NCBI RefSeq assembly: GCF_000612725.1
Contig: NZ_HG964452.1
Span: forward strand, 488,911 to 552,910
Reading direction: 5' to 3'
Source: Mycolicibacterium austroafricanum
Lineage (GTDB): Bacteria; Actinomycetota; Actinomycetes; Mycobacteriales; Mycobacteriaceae
Length of the DNA: 64,000 bases
Made by a program: the position numbers and the translations under genes. Of this stretch, positions 28,423 through 36,732 are shown one piece after another (position 1 is the stretch's first letter; every line of letters begins with the position of its first letter). The notes below the pieces were generated by a model. The model was not told the DNA's origin. It did not search any database and was given only the letters and a program-made list of their open reading frames with translations.

Positions 28423-28438
28423 AGTGATTCAAGTCACA
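28423..28438. promoter_or_regulatory. CRP-like site between sucC and M23 peptidase gene
   Basis: AGTGATTCAAGTCACA matches TGTGAnnnnnnTCACA at all but the first base. It lies in the divergent region of sucC and the M23 gene, whose M. tuberculosis homologues (Rv0951, Rv0950c) are, as I recall, among predicted CRP (Rv3676) targets. It could control either gene or both. Confidence 0.75.
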
Positions 28439-28541
28439 TTCAGCGGCGGAATAGGCGCTTGGGTTGCCACTCTGATTGGAATTTGGTTAACGTCCATTGG
28501 TCTAGATAACGGTCTGATCACGACGACAAGGATTGTTCAGG

Positions 28542-29588
28542 TTGCCTCAGCATCGACTGCCTCGCTCTATCGAGGTCCTCGCGGCGCCTGGTCCCACCGA
28601 AGTCACCGACATCATCCCGTTCAACGAGTTCGGCGATCTCAGCGATCTAGAGTTCTTGCCGCACGCGGCTTTTGACCGCGACACCCAGGTCATCCACGCT
28701 CCCGAACTCGACGATCTGCACGACACCGACGACCTCACCCCGTTGCAACTGGCGGTGCCGAGCGAGTTCCGCGCCGCGCCGCGTGCCGATCGCCGGCCGT
28801 CGGGGCGGGCCTATCGGGACAGTCACACCGACGTCAGCGACGGCACAGCAAAGACGGACATCATCGACATGCGCGGCCGAACCGGCCTGCACCGCAAGGC
28901 CGAGGTGCCGGTCAAGGGCCGGTTGGTGGTGGCCGCGATGGCGGTCGGAGCAACCGCGGCAGGCGCGTACACGATGACCAACGGCACGGCGAAAGCGCCC
29001 GCCGAGACCGTCCTCGCCTCCGACCACACCACGCTGGGCGACAGCACCGTGATCGCCGGTTCGACGGACGGCATGCAGATCGTCACCGTCGCGCCCGCGG
29101 CGAACTCCACGGTGCACGCCGAGGAGATCACCAAGGCGGCGGCGTTCGCGCAGGAACGCGCCGAGCGCGAGGCCAGGCTGACGAAGCCACAGTTCGCGAT
29201 GCCGACCACGGGCGTGTGGACGTCCGGCTTCGGCTACCGGTGGGGCGTGCTGCACGCCGGCATCGACATCGCCAACGCGATCGGTACCCCGATCCTGGCC
29301 GCGGCCGACGGCGTCGTCATCGCCGCGGGGCCCGAGGGCGGATACGGAAACCTGGTCAAGCTGCGTCACGCCGACGGCACCGTGACCCTGTACGGCCACA
29401 ACAGCTCCGTTCTGGTCAACGTCGGCGAGCGGGTCATGGCCGGCGACCAGATCGCCAAGATGGGCAACACCGGCAACTCGACCGGACCGCACTGCCACTT
29501 CGAGGTGCACCTCAACGGCACCGACCGTGTCGACCCCGTCGGATGGTTGGCCAAGCGGGGGCTCACCCCCGGCGGCTACGTTGGCTGA
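28542..29588 (+). CDS. M23 family metallopeptidase (Rv0950c-like)
   Basis: A 348-residue LytM/peptidase_M23 protein. A long acidic cytosolic N-terminus is followed by one membrane segment (LVVAAMAVGATAAGAYTM) and an extracellular C-terminal domain. Zinc and catalytic residues appear as HAGID (His about 238, Asp about 242) and GPHCH (His about 317 and 319), so it should be an active peptidoglycan endopeptidase, unlike EnvC-type inactive members. TTG at 28542 is preferred over TTG at 28533 because AAGGA then has normal spacing; both are uncertain. The next gene starts right at its stop. Divergent from sucC with CRP-like sites between. Confidence 0.85.
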   Translation: MPQHRLPRSIEVLAAPGPTEVTDIIPFNEFGDLSDLEFLPHAAFDRDTQVIHAPELDDLHDTDDLTPLQLAVPSEFRAAPRADRRPSGRAYRDSHTDVSDGTAKTDIIDMRGRTGLHRKAEVPVKGRLVVAAMAVGATAAGAYTMTNGTAKAPAETVLASDHTTLGDSTVIAGSTDGMQIVTVAPAANSTVHAEEITKAAAFAQERAEREARLTKPQFAMPTTGVWTSGFGYRWGVLHAGIDIANAIGTPILAAADGVVIAAGPEGGYGNLVKLRHADGTVTLYGHNSSVLVNVGERVMAGDQIAKMGNTGNSTGPHCHFEVHLNGTDRVDPVGWLAKRGLTPGGYVG

Positions 29589-30116
29589 GTGGCCGACGAG
29601 TCCTCTGATTCCACCGAAGAGACCCGGATCCTGCGGCGAGCGCCGCTGAACACCGGCGCTGCGCCCTCCGCGCCCACCTCGGAGCCCGTCACCCAGATCG
29701 TCCCGCGCGCCCAGCCGGTCGCCGTCGGACCGCCCCGCGCAGCCCGCGCCGACCCGAAGTCGGCCATCGCCACCGCCGTCACGAGCATCCTGTCCGGGTG
29801 GGCGACCACCGTCATCGCCACCGACCTGATCACCGGGTGGTGGGCTACCGACCCGCTGTTCTGTGTCGCGATGGGATTCCTCGCGGCGGTGTCGGCGGCG
29901 GCGTCGATCAGCGGGCTGATCGCACTGCTGCTGCGCCGCCGCACCGCGCGCCTGCTCGTCGTCGTCGGCGCGGTGATCGCCCTGCTCATCTTCGCGAGCC
30001 TGTTCGTCGCGGGCGCGAACCTGCCCGCACTGGTCTACGCGATGCCGCTGCTTCCGGCGGCGTCGATCGTGCTGGCCGCGCTGCCCGCCACCGCGCGCTG
30101 GAGCCGGTCCGCTTAG
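29589..30116 (+). CDS. Small membrane protein, unknown function
   Basis: A 175-residue protein with a Thr/Pro/Ala-rich N-terminal tail of about 55 residues and four predicted helices (ATAVTSILSGWATTVIA, FCVAMGFLAAVSAAASISGL, LLVVVGAVIALLIFASLF, LPALVYAMPLLPAASIVLAAL). The GTG start directly follows the M23 stop (TGAGTG), so translation is coupled and a joint cell-envelope role is likely. Its 3' end overlaps the convergent uvrD1 gene by four bases. No named family was recognised. Confidence 0.75.
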   Translation: MADESSDSTEETRILRRAPLNTGAAPSAPTSEPVTQIVPRAQPVAVGPPRAARADPKSAIATAVTSILSGWATTVIATDLITGWWATDPLFCVAMGFLAAVSAAASISGLIALLLRRRTARLLVVVGAVIALLIFASLFVAGANLPALVYAMPLLPAASIVLAALPATARWSRSA

Positions 30117-32440
30117 AGCTTGCTGACGGGCGCGTGGTTGTGCATCAGCTTGACGCGCCCCGCGCTGCCGAAGTCGATCAGCGACATCGCCGATTCGCCG
30201 GCCCCGGACACTTCCTCGACCCGGCCCAGGCCGTACTTGTCGTGGGTGACGCGGTCCCCGGGTTCGAGCACGATCAGCGGCCGCTTCCCGGCCGCCGGAC
30301 GCGTCGGTGACGGACGCGGGGCGCCGTACCGACCGGCGTTGCCGACCGGCGCCGAGAACGACGACGGCTGCTCGGTGCGACGCCAGTCGATGAGCTCCTG
30401 AGGGATCTCGCGCAGGAACCGCGATTCCGGGTTCAGCATGGGCTGCCCCCACGACGACCGCACCTTGGCGCGGCTGAGATAGAGGCGCTGACGGGCGCGG
30501 GTGATGCCGACGTAGGCCAGTCGGCGTTCCTCGGACAGCTCGCCGGGATCACCGAGCGCGCGCATGTGCGGGAACATGCCGTCCTCCCAGCCGGTGACGA
30601 AGACGACCGGGAACTCCAGCCCCTTGGCGGTGTGCAGCGTCATCATGGTGACGACGCCCGCCCCGTGTTCGGGAATGTCGTCGGCGTCGGCGACCAGGGA
30701 CACCCGCTCCAGGAAAGCGGCAAGGACTCCGGTGTCGGGCACGTCCTCGTCCTGCGGCTCGGCTCCCTCTTCACTGGCCAGTGCCTTGGCGTTGGCCAGG
30801 TCGATGCTGAATTCGTGTGCGACGCTGACCAATTCGTTCAGGTTGTCGAGCCTGGCCAGATCCTGCGGATCGCTTGAGGCTTCCAGCTCGGCGCGGTAGC
30901 CGGTGCGGTCCAGCACGGTTTCGACGAGGTCGCCGAGTTCACCGTCGAGCCCACCGCGCAGTTCGTCGAGCAGCTCGACGAAACCCTTGATGGCCTTCTC
31001 CGACCGGGTGTTGAGCATCGGCACCTTGCCCTCGGCGGCGGCCGCGAGCGCGTCGTTGAAGTTGGCCCCGGTGGTCTCGGCGTACACCGCCACACAGGCC
31101 TCGGCGCGGTCGCCGATCCCGCGGCGCGGGGTGTTGAGGATGCGCCGCATGCTCACCGAGTCGCCCGGGTTGTCGAGCACCCGCAGGTAGGCCACGATGT
31201 CGCGGATCTCCCTGCGCTCGTAGAAGCGCACTCCCCCGACCACCTTGTACGGGATACCGGCCCGGATGAACACCTCCTCGATGGCGCGCGAGGAGTTGTT
31301 CGTGCGGTAGAACACCGCGACGTCGTTGTAGGAGAAATCGGCGACGGCGTCGGACAGCGCGTCGATCTCCTGCGCGACGAAGCGGGCCTCGTCGTGCTCG
31401 TTGTCGGCGACGTAGCCGACGATCAGCTCACCCTCGCCGGCGTCGGTCCACAGCCGCTTGTCGCGCCTGCCGACGTTGCGGGCGATCACCGAGTTCGCGG
31501 CGTTGAGGATGGTCTGGGTGGAGCGGTAGTTCTGTTCCAGCAGAATCGTTGTGGCGTTGGGGAAGTCGCGCTCGAAATCCTCGATGTTGCGGATCGTGGC
31601 GCCGCGGAACGCATAGATCGACTGGTCCGCGTCACCGACGACGCACAGCTCGGCCGGCGGGACCCCGTCGACGGTTTCGGTTCCGACCAACTCACGCACC
31701 AGCACGTACTGCGCATGGTTGGTGTCCTGATACTCGTCGACCAGGATGTGCCGGAAGCGGCGCCGGTAGTACTGGGCGATCTGCGGAAACGCCTGCAACA
31801 CGGCCACGGTCTCGCCGATCAGGTCGTCGAAGTCCAGCGCGTTGGCCGCGCGCAGCCTGCGCTGGTACTCGGCGTAGACGCTGGCGATGATGCGGGCCAG
31901 GTCATCCTCGGCTTCGGACGCCTCGGCGGCGGCCTGCTCGGGACCGATCAGCTCGTTCTTCAGGTTGGAGATGCCGTTGGCCAGCAGCCGGGGCGAGTGC
32001 CGCTTGGTGTCCAGCCCCATGTCCTTGCCGATCATCAGCAGCAGGCGGCGGGAGTCGTCGGCGTCGTAGATGGAGAAGTTCGAGTTCAGCCCGGGCAGCA
32101 GCGAGGCCTGGTTGCGCAGGATCCGCACACAGGTCGAATGGAACGTCGACACCCACATGTTCCTGGCCCGGGGACCCACGAGTGACACCACCCGTTCGCG
32201 CATCTCGGCGGCGGCCTTGTTGGTGAACGTGATGGCCAGCACCTGGCCCACCCCGACGTCGCGGGCGGCCAGCAGGTAGGCGATGCGTCGGGTCAGCACC
32301 GCCGTCTTGCCCGACCCGGCCCCCGCGACGATCAGCAGCGGGGTGCCCTGGTGCAGCACGGCCTGGCGCTGCTGCGGGTTGAGCCCGTCGAGGAGCTCAT
32401 CGGTGCCGGTAGGCCCAGCAGACACGGAGAGGGAAGTCAT
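30113..32440 (-). CDS. uvrD1: ATP-dependent DNA helicase UvrD1/PcrA
   Basis: A 775-residue superfamily 1A 3'-5' helicase for repair and replication support. Walker A is GAGSGKT at residues 40-46; motif Ia TFTNKAAAEM, Walker B VDEYQDTN, motif III GDADQSIYAFRG, motif IV QNYRST, motif V/VI TMMTLHTAKGLEF and YVGITRARQ are all present. The C-terminal region ends in a Tudor-like module (GDRVTHDKYGLGRVEEV); in mycobacterial UvrD1 the C-terminus contacts Ku. ATG at 32440 is preferred over an upstream start at 32560. Equivalent to Rv0949. Confidence 0.96.
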   Translation of the reverse strand: MTSLSVSAGPTGTDELLDGLNPQQRQAVLHQGTPLLIVAGAGSGKTAVLTRRIAYLLAARDVGVGQVLAITFTNKAAAEMRERVVSLVGPRARNMWVSTFHSTCVRILRNQASLLPGLNSNFSIYDADDSRRLLLMIGKDMGLDTKRHSPRLLANGISNLKNELIGPEQAAAEASEAEDDLARIIASVYAEYQRRLRAANALDFDDLIGETVAVLQAFPQIAQYYRRRFRHILVDEYQDTNHAQYVLVRELVGTETVDGVPPAELCVVGDADQSIYAFRGATIRNIEDFERDFPNATTILLEQNYRSTQTILNAANSVIARNVGRRDKRLWTDAGEGELIVGYVADNEHDEARFVAQEIDALSDAVADFSYNDVAVFYRTNNSSRAIEEVFIRAGIPYKVVGGVRFYERREIRDIVAYLRVLDNPGDSVSMRRILNTPRRGIGDRAEACVAVYAETTGANFNDALAAAAEGKVPMLNTRSEKAIKGFVELLDELRGGLDGELGDLVETVLDRTGYRAELEASSDPQDLARLDNLNELVSVAHEFSIDLANAKALASEEGAEPQDEDVPDTGVLAAFLERVSLVADADDIPEHGAGVVTMMTLHTAKGLEFPVVFVTGWEDGMFPHMRALGDPGELSEERRLAYVGITRARQRLYLSRAKVRSSWGQPMLNPESRFLREIPQELIDWRRTEQPSSFSAPVGNAGRYGAPRPSPTRPAAGKRPLIVLEPGDRVTHDKYGLGRVEEVSGAGESAMSLIDFGSAGRVKLMHNHAPVSKL

Positions 32441-32461
32441 ATCGTTACCAAACTTACCGCT

Positions 32462-32605
32462 GTGCAGGGACACTCTTTGCGCTGCCACGGCTGGTGGTGG
32501 CACACTCATTGGGTGCTCAAAGCGCAGCTTGGCCATTTGCTCTTCGCCCGAGGGGCTCATCGCCGATTTTTCTACGGGTACCGGCCAGCGGTGCCCGTGG
32601 TCTAG
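32462..32605 (+). CDS. Candidate aromatic leader peptide upstream of chorismate mutase
   Basis: A GTG-initiated 47-codon frame starting 21 bp from the divergent uvrD1 start. It contains the runs HGWWWHTHW and RRFFYGYR: four Trp, three Phe and two Tyr in all. It ends 111 bp before the chorismate mutase start. A leader whose translation senses aminoacyl-tRNA levels would suit an enzyme at the Phe/Tyr branch. There is no clear ribosome site before GTG, so it may be leaderless, and the frame may also open at GTG 32513. The coding claim rests on composition, position and the adjoining hairpins. Confidence 0.45.
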   Translation: MQGHSLRCHGWWWHTHWVLKAQLGHLLFARGAHRRFFYGYRPAVPVV

Positions 32606-32697
32606 CTGCTTCCCAGAGCCCCGCGGTCCGCTTCCGGATCCGGGGCTCGTCTCTTGTGTGAGGCCCGAAACCGGACGGGACCAGGACTTTCACACAA
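32552..32697 (+). promoter_or_regulatory. Candidate transcription/translation attenuator of chorismate mutase
   Basis: GAGCCCC at 32616-32622 can pair either with GGGGCTC at 32552-32558, inside the leader frame just before its Phe/Tyr codons (32567-32581), or with GGGGCTC at 32642-32648 to make an 8-bp hairpin. A second hairpin, TTGTGTGA/TCACACAA (32654-32661, 32690-32697), ends 10 bp before the ribosome site. A ribosome stalled on the aromatic codons would mask the first partner and switch the pairing. Mutually exclusive helices plus aromatic codons are the signature of attenuation; the direction of control is not settled. Confidence 0.5.
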
Positions 32698-32716
32698 CGA
32701 GAATCTGGAGAACAAG

Positions 32717-33001
32717 ATGACGACGATGGAAACCACGGGATCTTCTGGCTCATCCGAGGCGAATGACATCGATGAGCTGCGCGAGGAGATCGACCGCCTC
32801 GACGCGGCGATCCTTGAGGCCGTTCAGCGCCGCACCGAGGTGTCGCAGTTGATCGGCAAGGCGCGGATGGCCTCGGGCGGCACCCGCCTGGTGCACAGCC
32901 GCGAGATGAAGGTCATCGAGCGCTACAGCGTGCTCGGCGACGAGGGCAAGAACCTCGCGATGCTGCTGCTCCGCCTCGGCCGCGGCCGCCTCGGCAAGTA
33001 G
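32717..33001 (+). CDS. Chorismate mutase, AroQ-delta type (Rv0948c-like)
   Basis: A 94-residue all-helical enzyme converting chorismate to prephenate for Phe and Tyr synthesis. ELREEIDRLDAAILEAVQRRTEVS is the AroQ helix 1, with KARMASGG and RLVHSREMKVIERY following. The ending RLGRGRLGK matches the C-terminus of the M. tuberculosis cytosolic enzyme, which gains full activity when bound to DAHP synthase AroG. No signal peptide is present, so this is not the secreted Rv1885c type. ATG at 32717 follows TGGAG. Its expression may be governed by the leader just upstream. Confidence 0.92.
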   Translation: MTTMETTGSSGSSEANDIDELREEIDRLDAAILEAVQRRTEVSQLIGKARMASGGTRLVHSREMKVIERYSVLGDEGKNLAMLLLRLGRGRLGK

Positions 33002-33051
33002 CGATTTCGGTGTACTTGGTCAACCTCAGCGTGACCAACTACACCCGAATC
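33001..33051. repeat. 51-bp palindromic element, copy 1
   Basis: It fills the space between the converging stops of chorismate mutase and the acyltransferase gene. Arms GGTGTACTTGGTCA (33009-33022) and TGACCAACTACACC (33032-33045) pair with one mismatch; outer TTCGG/CCGAA extends the stem. About 42 of 51 bases match copy 2 at 39303-39353, and the changes fall mainly in the loop. It is well placed as a bidirectional terminator. Confidence 0.85.
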
Positions 33052-35065
33052 ACTCGGGTTTGAGGGCATCGACCAGCCACGGCGTCAGCCACTCCACGGC
33101 CTCGGGCGTCGGGTGCACGCCGTCACTGCGCACCCTGATGCCGTCGACCCTGGTCTGGTAGTAGCCGTTGGGGCTGAGCTTCTTGTTCAGGTCGAGCACT
33201 GTGGCGTTGGGCCGCTTGTCGACGACGCTGCGCAGCAGCGCGTTCCAGGTCTCGACGCGCTTGGGCTGATCCTCGGGATACAGGCTGCCGTCCGGTTTCT
33301 CGGCCCGCCTGTTGTACGGCTCGGTCGTCACGACCACCCGCGCACCCGTCGAGCCCAGGATGTCCAGGGCGCGGTTGAGCTCACCGCGCAGGTAGGCGTC
33401 GTAGCCGGCCTCGCCGATGTGGGTCCACTGCCCCTCCATCATCCGGTCGACCACCTCCCACCGGCCGACCATCAGCAGCACCACGTCGGGCTTCTCGTGC
33501 CCGACGCGCTGCGCCCACCGCGCGGGCCACTCGTCGCACTCGGGTTTCTGCGGGAGTTCCTGGCCGACGTACTCGTAGGGTCCACCGCGCGCGATGCCAC
33601 ACCCGATCGTCGTGTAGTCGGCGAAGTCCAGGCCCGGCGTCTCGGGCAGGTACCGCATCAGCGTCCACGCGATCGAGTCGCCGAACACCGCCACGCGTAG
33701 GTCACCGGGGGCGCTCGGTCGCGGCGCCCGCGTCACCTCGACCGGCACCTCCGCCCCGACCAGCGCCGCGATGTCGACCTCGGGGCCCGGCTCCGGCGTC
33801 GCGGGCACCATCCGAACCGGCAGCACCGTCATCGTCACCACTGCGGCGGTCGCGGCCGTCGCCGCCGCCAGCGGAAGCATCGGCACGAACGCCGGCCGCC
33901 ATTCGCGGATCGGCTGCTCGATCAGCCACCACGACACCGCCGCCACGGCGACCGTCGCCGCGCACCGCAGCGCGAACAACTCCCAGCCCTCGATGCCGGT
34001 GCGTTCCCCGTTGAGCACCAGGAAGATCGGCCAGTGCCACAGGTACACCCCGTAGGAGATCGCGCCGAGCCCGACCAGCGGGCCCGCCGACAGCAGCCGC
34101 GCGACCGGACCGTCCTGGGCCAACGCCACCGGCGCGATGACCAGCACCGCCGCCAGCGCGACCACGATCAGCAGTCCGCTCCGGAACTCCGCGGCGCTGC
34201 CTGTGGCCATCCGGGCGGCGCTGAACAGCACCACGAGCCCGACCGCCGGCAGCGACCAGGCCACCCAGCGGGCCCAGCGCGACCGGAAGATCACCAGGCC
34301 CGCCGTCAGGCCGCGCCAATCGCGCACCACCAGCGCGGCGGCGGCCGCGCCGACGAGGAGCGCCTGGACCCGGGTGTCGGTGCCGAAGTAGACGCGGTTG
34401 AGCGTCGCGTCGGAGCTGAGGAAGAACGTGGCCGTCGCGGATGCGACGACGCCGCCGGCGGCCAGCACGAACACCGCGGTGCGCACCACCCGCTGCGACA
34501 GCGGCACGCCGCGCCGATACGCCAGCGCGGCCAGCCCGGCGAGGACGGCCGCGATCAGCAGCGGCCACAGCACGTAGAACTGCTCCTCCACGGCCAGCGA
34601 CCAGGTGTGCTGCAGCGGCGAGGGCGGCGCCCCCTGGGAGAAGTAGTCGGTGTGCTGGGCGACGAACACCCAGTTCGACATCCAGAAGAACGCGGCGACG
34701 GCGTCCTCGCGCAGGTTGGCGGTGGACTCCTCGGAGAACAGTTCGCGCAGCGCCACCACGGCCAGCACCATCACCAGCAGCGCGGGCAGCAGCCGGCGGG
34801 CCCGGCGGATCCAGAAGCCCTTCAGCCCGATCCGGCCGGTCCGTCCGACCTCGTCGAGCAGCAGCGAGGTGATCAGAAATCCGCTGAGGACGAAGAAGAC
34901 GTCGACGCCGAGGAAGCCACCCGACAGGCCGGGGACGCCGCCGTGGTCGGCGAGCACCAGTGCGACCGCGATCGCCCGCACGCCGTCGAGGGCGGGAATG
35001 GCCTGGCCCGGGCCCACGTACCGACGCGGCCCCACACGGATCGGCGCCGCACTCACGGCTGTCAC
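33050..35065 (-). CDS. Membrane acyltransferase (OafA/YrhL type) with SGNH hydrolase domain
   Basis: A 671-residue protein. About ten helices carry acyltransferase-3 motifs (ALDGVRAIAVALVLADHG, FFVLSGFLIT, RRARRLLPAL, WSLAVEEQFYVLWPLL). After residue about 430 comes an outside SGNH domain with AVFGDSIAW (nucleophile Ser) and the DGVHP His motif near the C-terminus. Such fusions transfer acetyl or other acyl groups onto surface glycans. Start GTG at 35065 follows AGGAGGG; a longer frame to 35170 runs through repetitive DNA. The acceptor is unknown. Not at this place in M. tuberculosis. Confidence 0.86.
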   Translation of the reverse strand: MTAVSAAPIRVGPRRYVGPGQAIPALDGVRAIAVALVLADHGGVPGLSGGFLGVDVFFVLSGFLITSLLLDEVGRTGRIGLKGFWIRRARRLLPALLVMVLAVVALRELFSEESTANLREDAVAAFFWMSNWVFVAQHTDYFSQGAPPSPLQHTWSLAVEEQFYVLWPLLIAAVLAGLAALAYRRGVPLSQRVVRTAVFVLAAGGVVASATATFFLSSDATLNRVYFGTDTRVQALLVGAAAAALVVRDWRGLTAGLVIFRSRWARWVAWSLPAVGLVVLFSAARMATGSAAEFRSGLLIVVALAAVLVIAPVALAQDGPVARLLSAGPLVGLGAISYGVYLWHWPIFLVLNGERTGIEGWELFALRCAATVAVAAVSWWLIEQPIREWRPAFVPMLPLAAATAATAAVVTMTVLPVRMVPATPEPGPEVDIAALVGAEVPVEVTRAPRPSAPGDLRVAVFGDSIAWTLMRYLPETPGLDFADYTTIGCGIARGGPYEYVGQELPQKPECDEWPARWAQRVGHEKPDVVLLMVGRWEVVDRMMEGQWTHIGEAGYDAYLRGELNRALDILGSTGARVVVTTEPYNRRAEKPDGSLYPEDQPKRVETWNALLRSVVDKRPNATVLDLNKKLSPNGYYQTRVDGIRVRSDGVHPTPEAVEWLTPWLVDALKPE

Positions 35066-35139
35066 GGTCCCAGGGCCCTCCTTGCTGTCCGAGCAAGGAA
35101 GTCTATGGGCGGACCGACGCCGAATCCGGAAGGCGCGCT

Positions 35140-35239
35140 GACCACTTCGGCGGGCCGGCTGGTTGGTCACGCCGGCGGGCCGGCTATTTGGTCACGCCGG
35201 CGGGCCGGCTATCTGGTCACGCCGGCGGGCCGGCTATCT
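35140..35239. repeat. 25-bp tandem repeat across the 3' end of gabD
   Basis: Three nearly identical 25-bp units (35165-35189, 35190-35214, 35215-35239; one C/T difference) follow a diverged unit at 35140-35164 (19 of 25 matches). Each contains CGCCGGCGGGCCGGC, which can fold on itself. The gabD stop codon (35234-35236) lies in the last unit, so the array forms the 3' UTR and perhaps a multi-hairpin terminator. Confidence 0.9.
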
Positions 35240-36682
35240 GGTCAGTGCGATGTACTTCGTGTCGAGGTACTCCTCGATGCCCTCGGTGCCGCCCTCGCGG
35301 CCGAAGCCGGATTCCTTGATCCCGCCGAACGGCGCGGCGGCGTCGGAGATCACCCCGCGGTTGACGCCGACCATTCCGGACTCGATGTTCTCGGCCACCC
35401 GCAGCGCGCGGTCCAGCGACTGGGTGTACACGTAGGCGGCCAGGCCGTACTCGGTGTCGTTGGCCGCGGCGATGCCCTCCTCCTCGGTGTCGAACCCGGC
35501 GATCGGCGCGACGGGCCCGAACACCTCTTCCTTGAGGATGCGCGCGTCGGCGGGCACGTCGGTCAGCACGGTGGCCGGGTAGAAGTTGCCGGGCCCGCCC
35601 GGTGCGACACCGCCGACCGCGACGGTCGCGCCGCGCGACACCGCGTCGGACACCAGTTCGGTGACGGTGGCGACCTGCTTGGCGTTGATCAGCGGACCCA
35701 GCGTCGACTTCTCGTCGAGGCCCTTGCCGAGGGTGAACTCGCTCATCCGTTTCACGAACTTCTCGGTGAACTCCTCGCGCACCGCGTTGGCGACGTGGAT
35801 GCGGTTGGCCGCGGTGCAGGCCTCGCCGCCGTTGCGCATCTTGGCCAGGATCGCCCCGTCCACGGCGGCGTCGACGTCGGCGTCGTCGAAGACGATGAAC
35901 GGCGCGTTGCCGCCCAGCTCCATCGAGGTGCGCAGCAGTTTGTCGGCCGACTGCTTCACCAGCGCCTTGCCCACACCGGTCGATCCGGTGAACGTCAGCT
36001 TGCGCAGCCGGCCGTCGTTGATCAGCGCCTCGGTCACCGCGCCCGGATTGCTGGTGGGCAGCACCGACAGCACGCCCTTGGGCAGGCCCGCCTCGGCCAT
36101 CAGCTTGGCCAGCAGCAGCATGGTCAGCGGGGTCTCCTGGGCGGGCTTGACGATCATCGTGCAGCCGGCGGCGAACGCCGGGCCCATCTTGCGGGTGCCC
36201 ATCGCCAGCGGGAAGTTCCACGGAGTGATCGCGTAGCAGGGGCCGACGGCCTGCTTGGTCACCAGGATCCGGCCGGTGCCGGCGGGAGCCGGGGTGTAGC
36301 GGCCTTCGATGCGCACGGCCTCCTCGGCGAACCAGCGGAAGAACTCGGCGCCGTAGGTGACCTCGCCCTTGCTCTCTGCGAAAACCTTGCCCATCTCCAG
36401 AGTCATCAGCGCGGCGATGTCGTCGGCGCGCGCGGTGATCGTCTCGAACACCGACCGCAGGATCTCGCCGCGCTTGCGCGCCGGGGTGGCGGCCCACTCG
36501 CCCTGCACCGCGCACGCGGCGTCGAGCGCGTCGCGGGCGTCGTCGGCCGTGGCGTCGGCCACCGTCGCCAGCACTTCGTCGTCGCTGGGGTCGAGAACGC
36601 TGAACGTCGACGTGCCCTGGCGTTCCTCACCGCCGATCCACAGACCGGTCGGCACGGATTTCAGCAGCGCGGAGGTATCCAT
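35234..36682 (-). CDS. gabD: NAD(P)-dependent succinate-semialdehyde dehydrogenase family
   Basis: A 482-residue aldehyde dehydrogenase. The nucleotide-binding FTGSTGVGK, the general-base Glu in MELGGNAPF and the nucleophile Cys in GGEACTAAN are all present. [18 protein letters not shown] and [11 protein letters not shown] are typical of succinate-semialdehyde dehydrogenases, which feed GABA-shunt carbon to succinate. Substrate choice within the ALDH family is inferred from overall similarity. Standing alone between two genes on other transcripts, it ends inside the 25-bp repeat array and starts 50 bp from the divergent pgi gene. Confidence 0.87.
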   Translation of the reverse strand: MDTSALLKSVPTGLWIGGEERQGTSTFSVLDPSDDEVLATVADATADDARDALDAACAVQGEWAATPARKRGEILRSVFETITARADDIAALMTLEMGKVFAESKGEVTYGAEFFRWFAEEAVRIEGRYTPAPAGTGRILVTKQAVGPCYAITPWNFPLAMGTRKMGPAFAAGCTMIVKPAQETPLTMLLLAKLMAEAGLPKGVLSVLPTSNPGAVTEALINDGRLRKLTFTGSTGVGKALVKQSADKLLRTSMELGGNAPFIVFDDADVDAAVDGAILAKMRNGGEACTAANRIHVANAVREEFTEKFVKRMSEFTLGKGLDEKSTLGPLINAKQVATVTELVSDAVSRGATVAVGGVAPGGPGNFYPATVLTDVPADARILKEEVFGPVAPIAGFDTEEEGIAAANDTEYGLAAYVYTQSLDRALRVAENIESGMVGVNRGVISDAAAPFGGIKESGFGREGGTEGIEEYLDTKYIALTR

Positions 36683-36732
36683 ACCTCCATCATTTACTCC
36701 TTCGTCCGCGCGTCCGCACTAGGGTTCTGCTC

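Noticed and set aside
28291..28541. ydaO-type (c-di-AMP) riboswitch before the M23 peptidase gene
   Set aside because: Wall hydrolase genes in actinobacteria often have one, and GGCTCCGGGGAAC looks vaguely similar, but the other conserved blocks and pairing pattern were not found.
35140..35239. CRISPR-like array
   Set aside because: Head-to-tail 25-bp units without unique spacers and no cas genes nearby.
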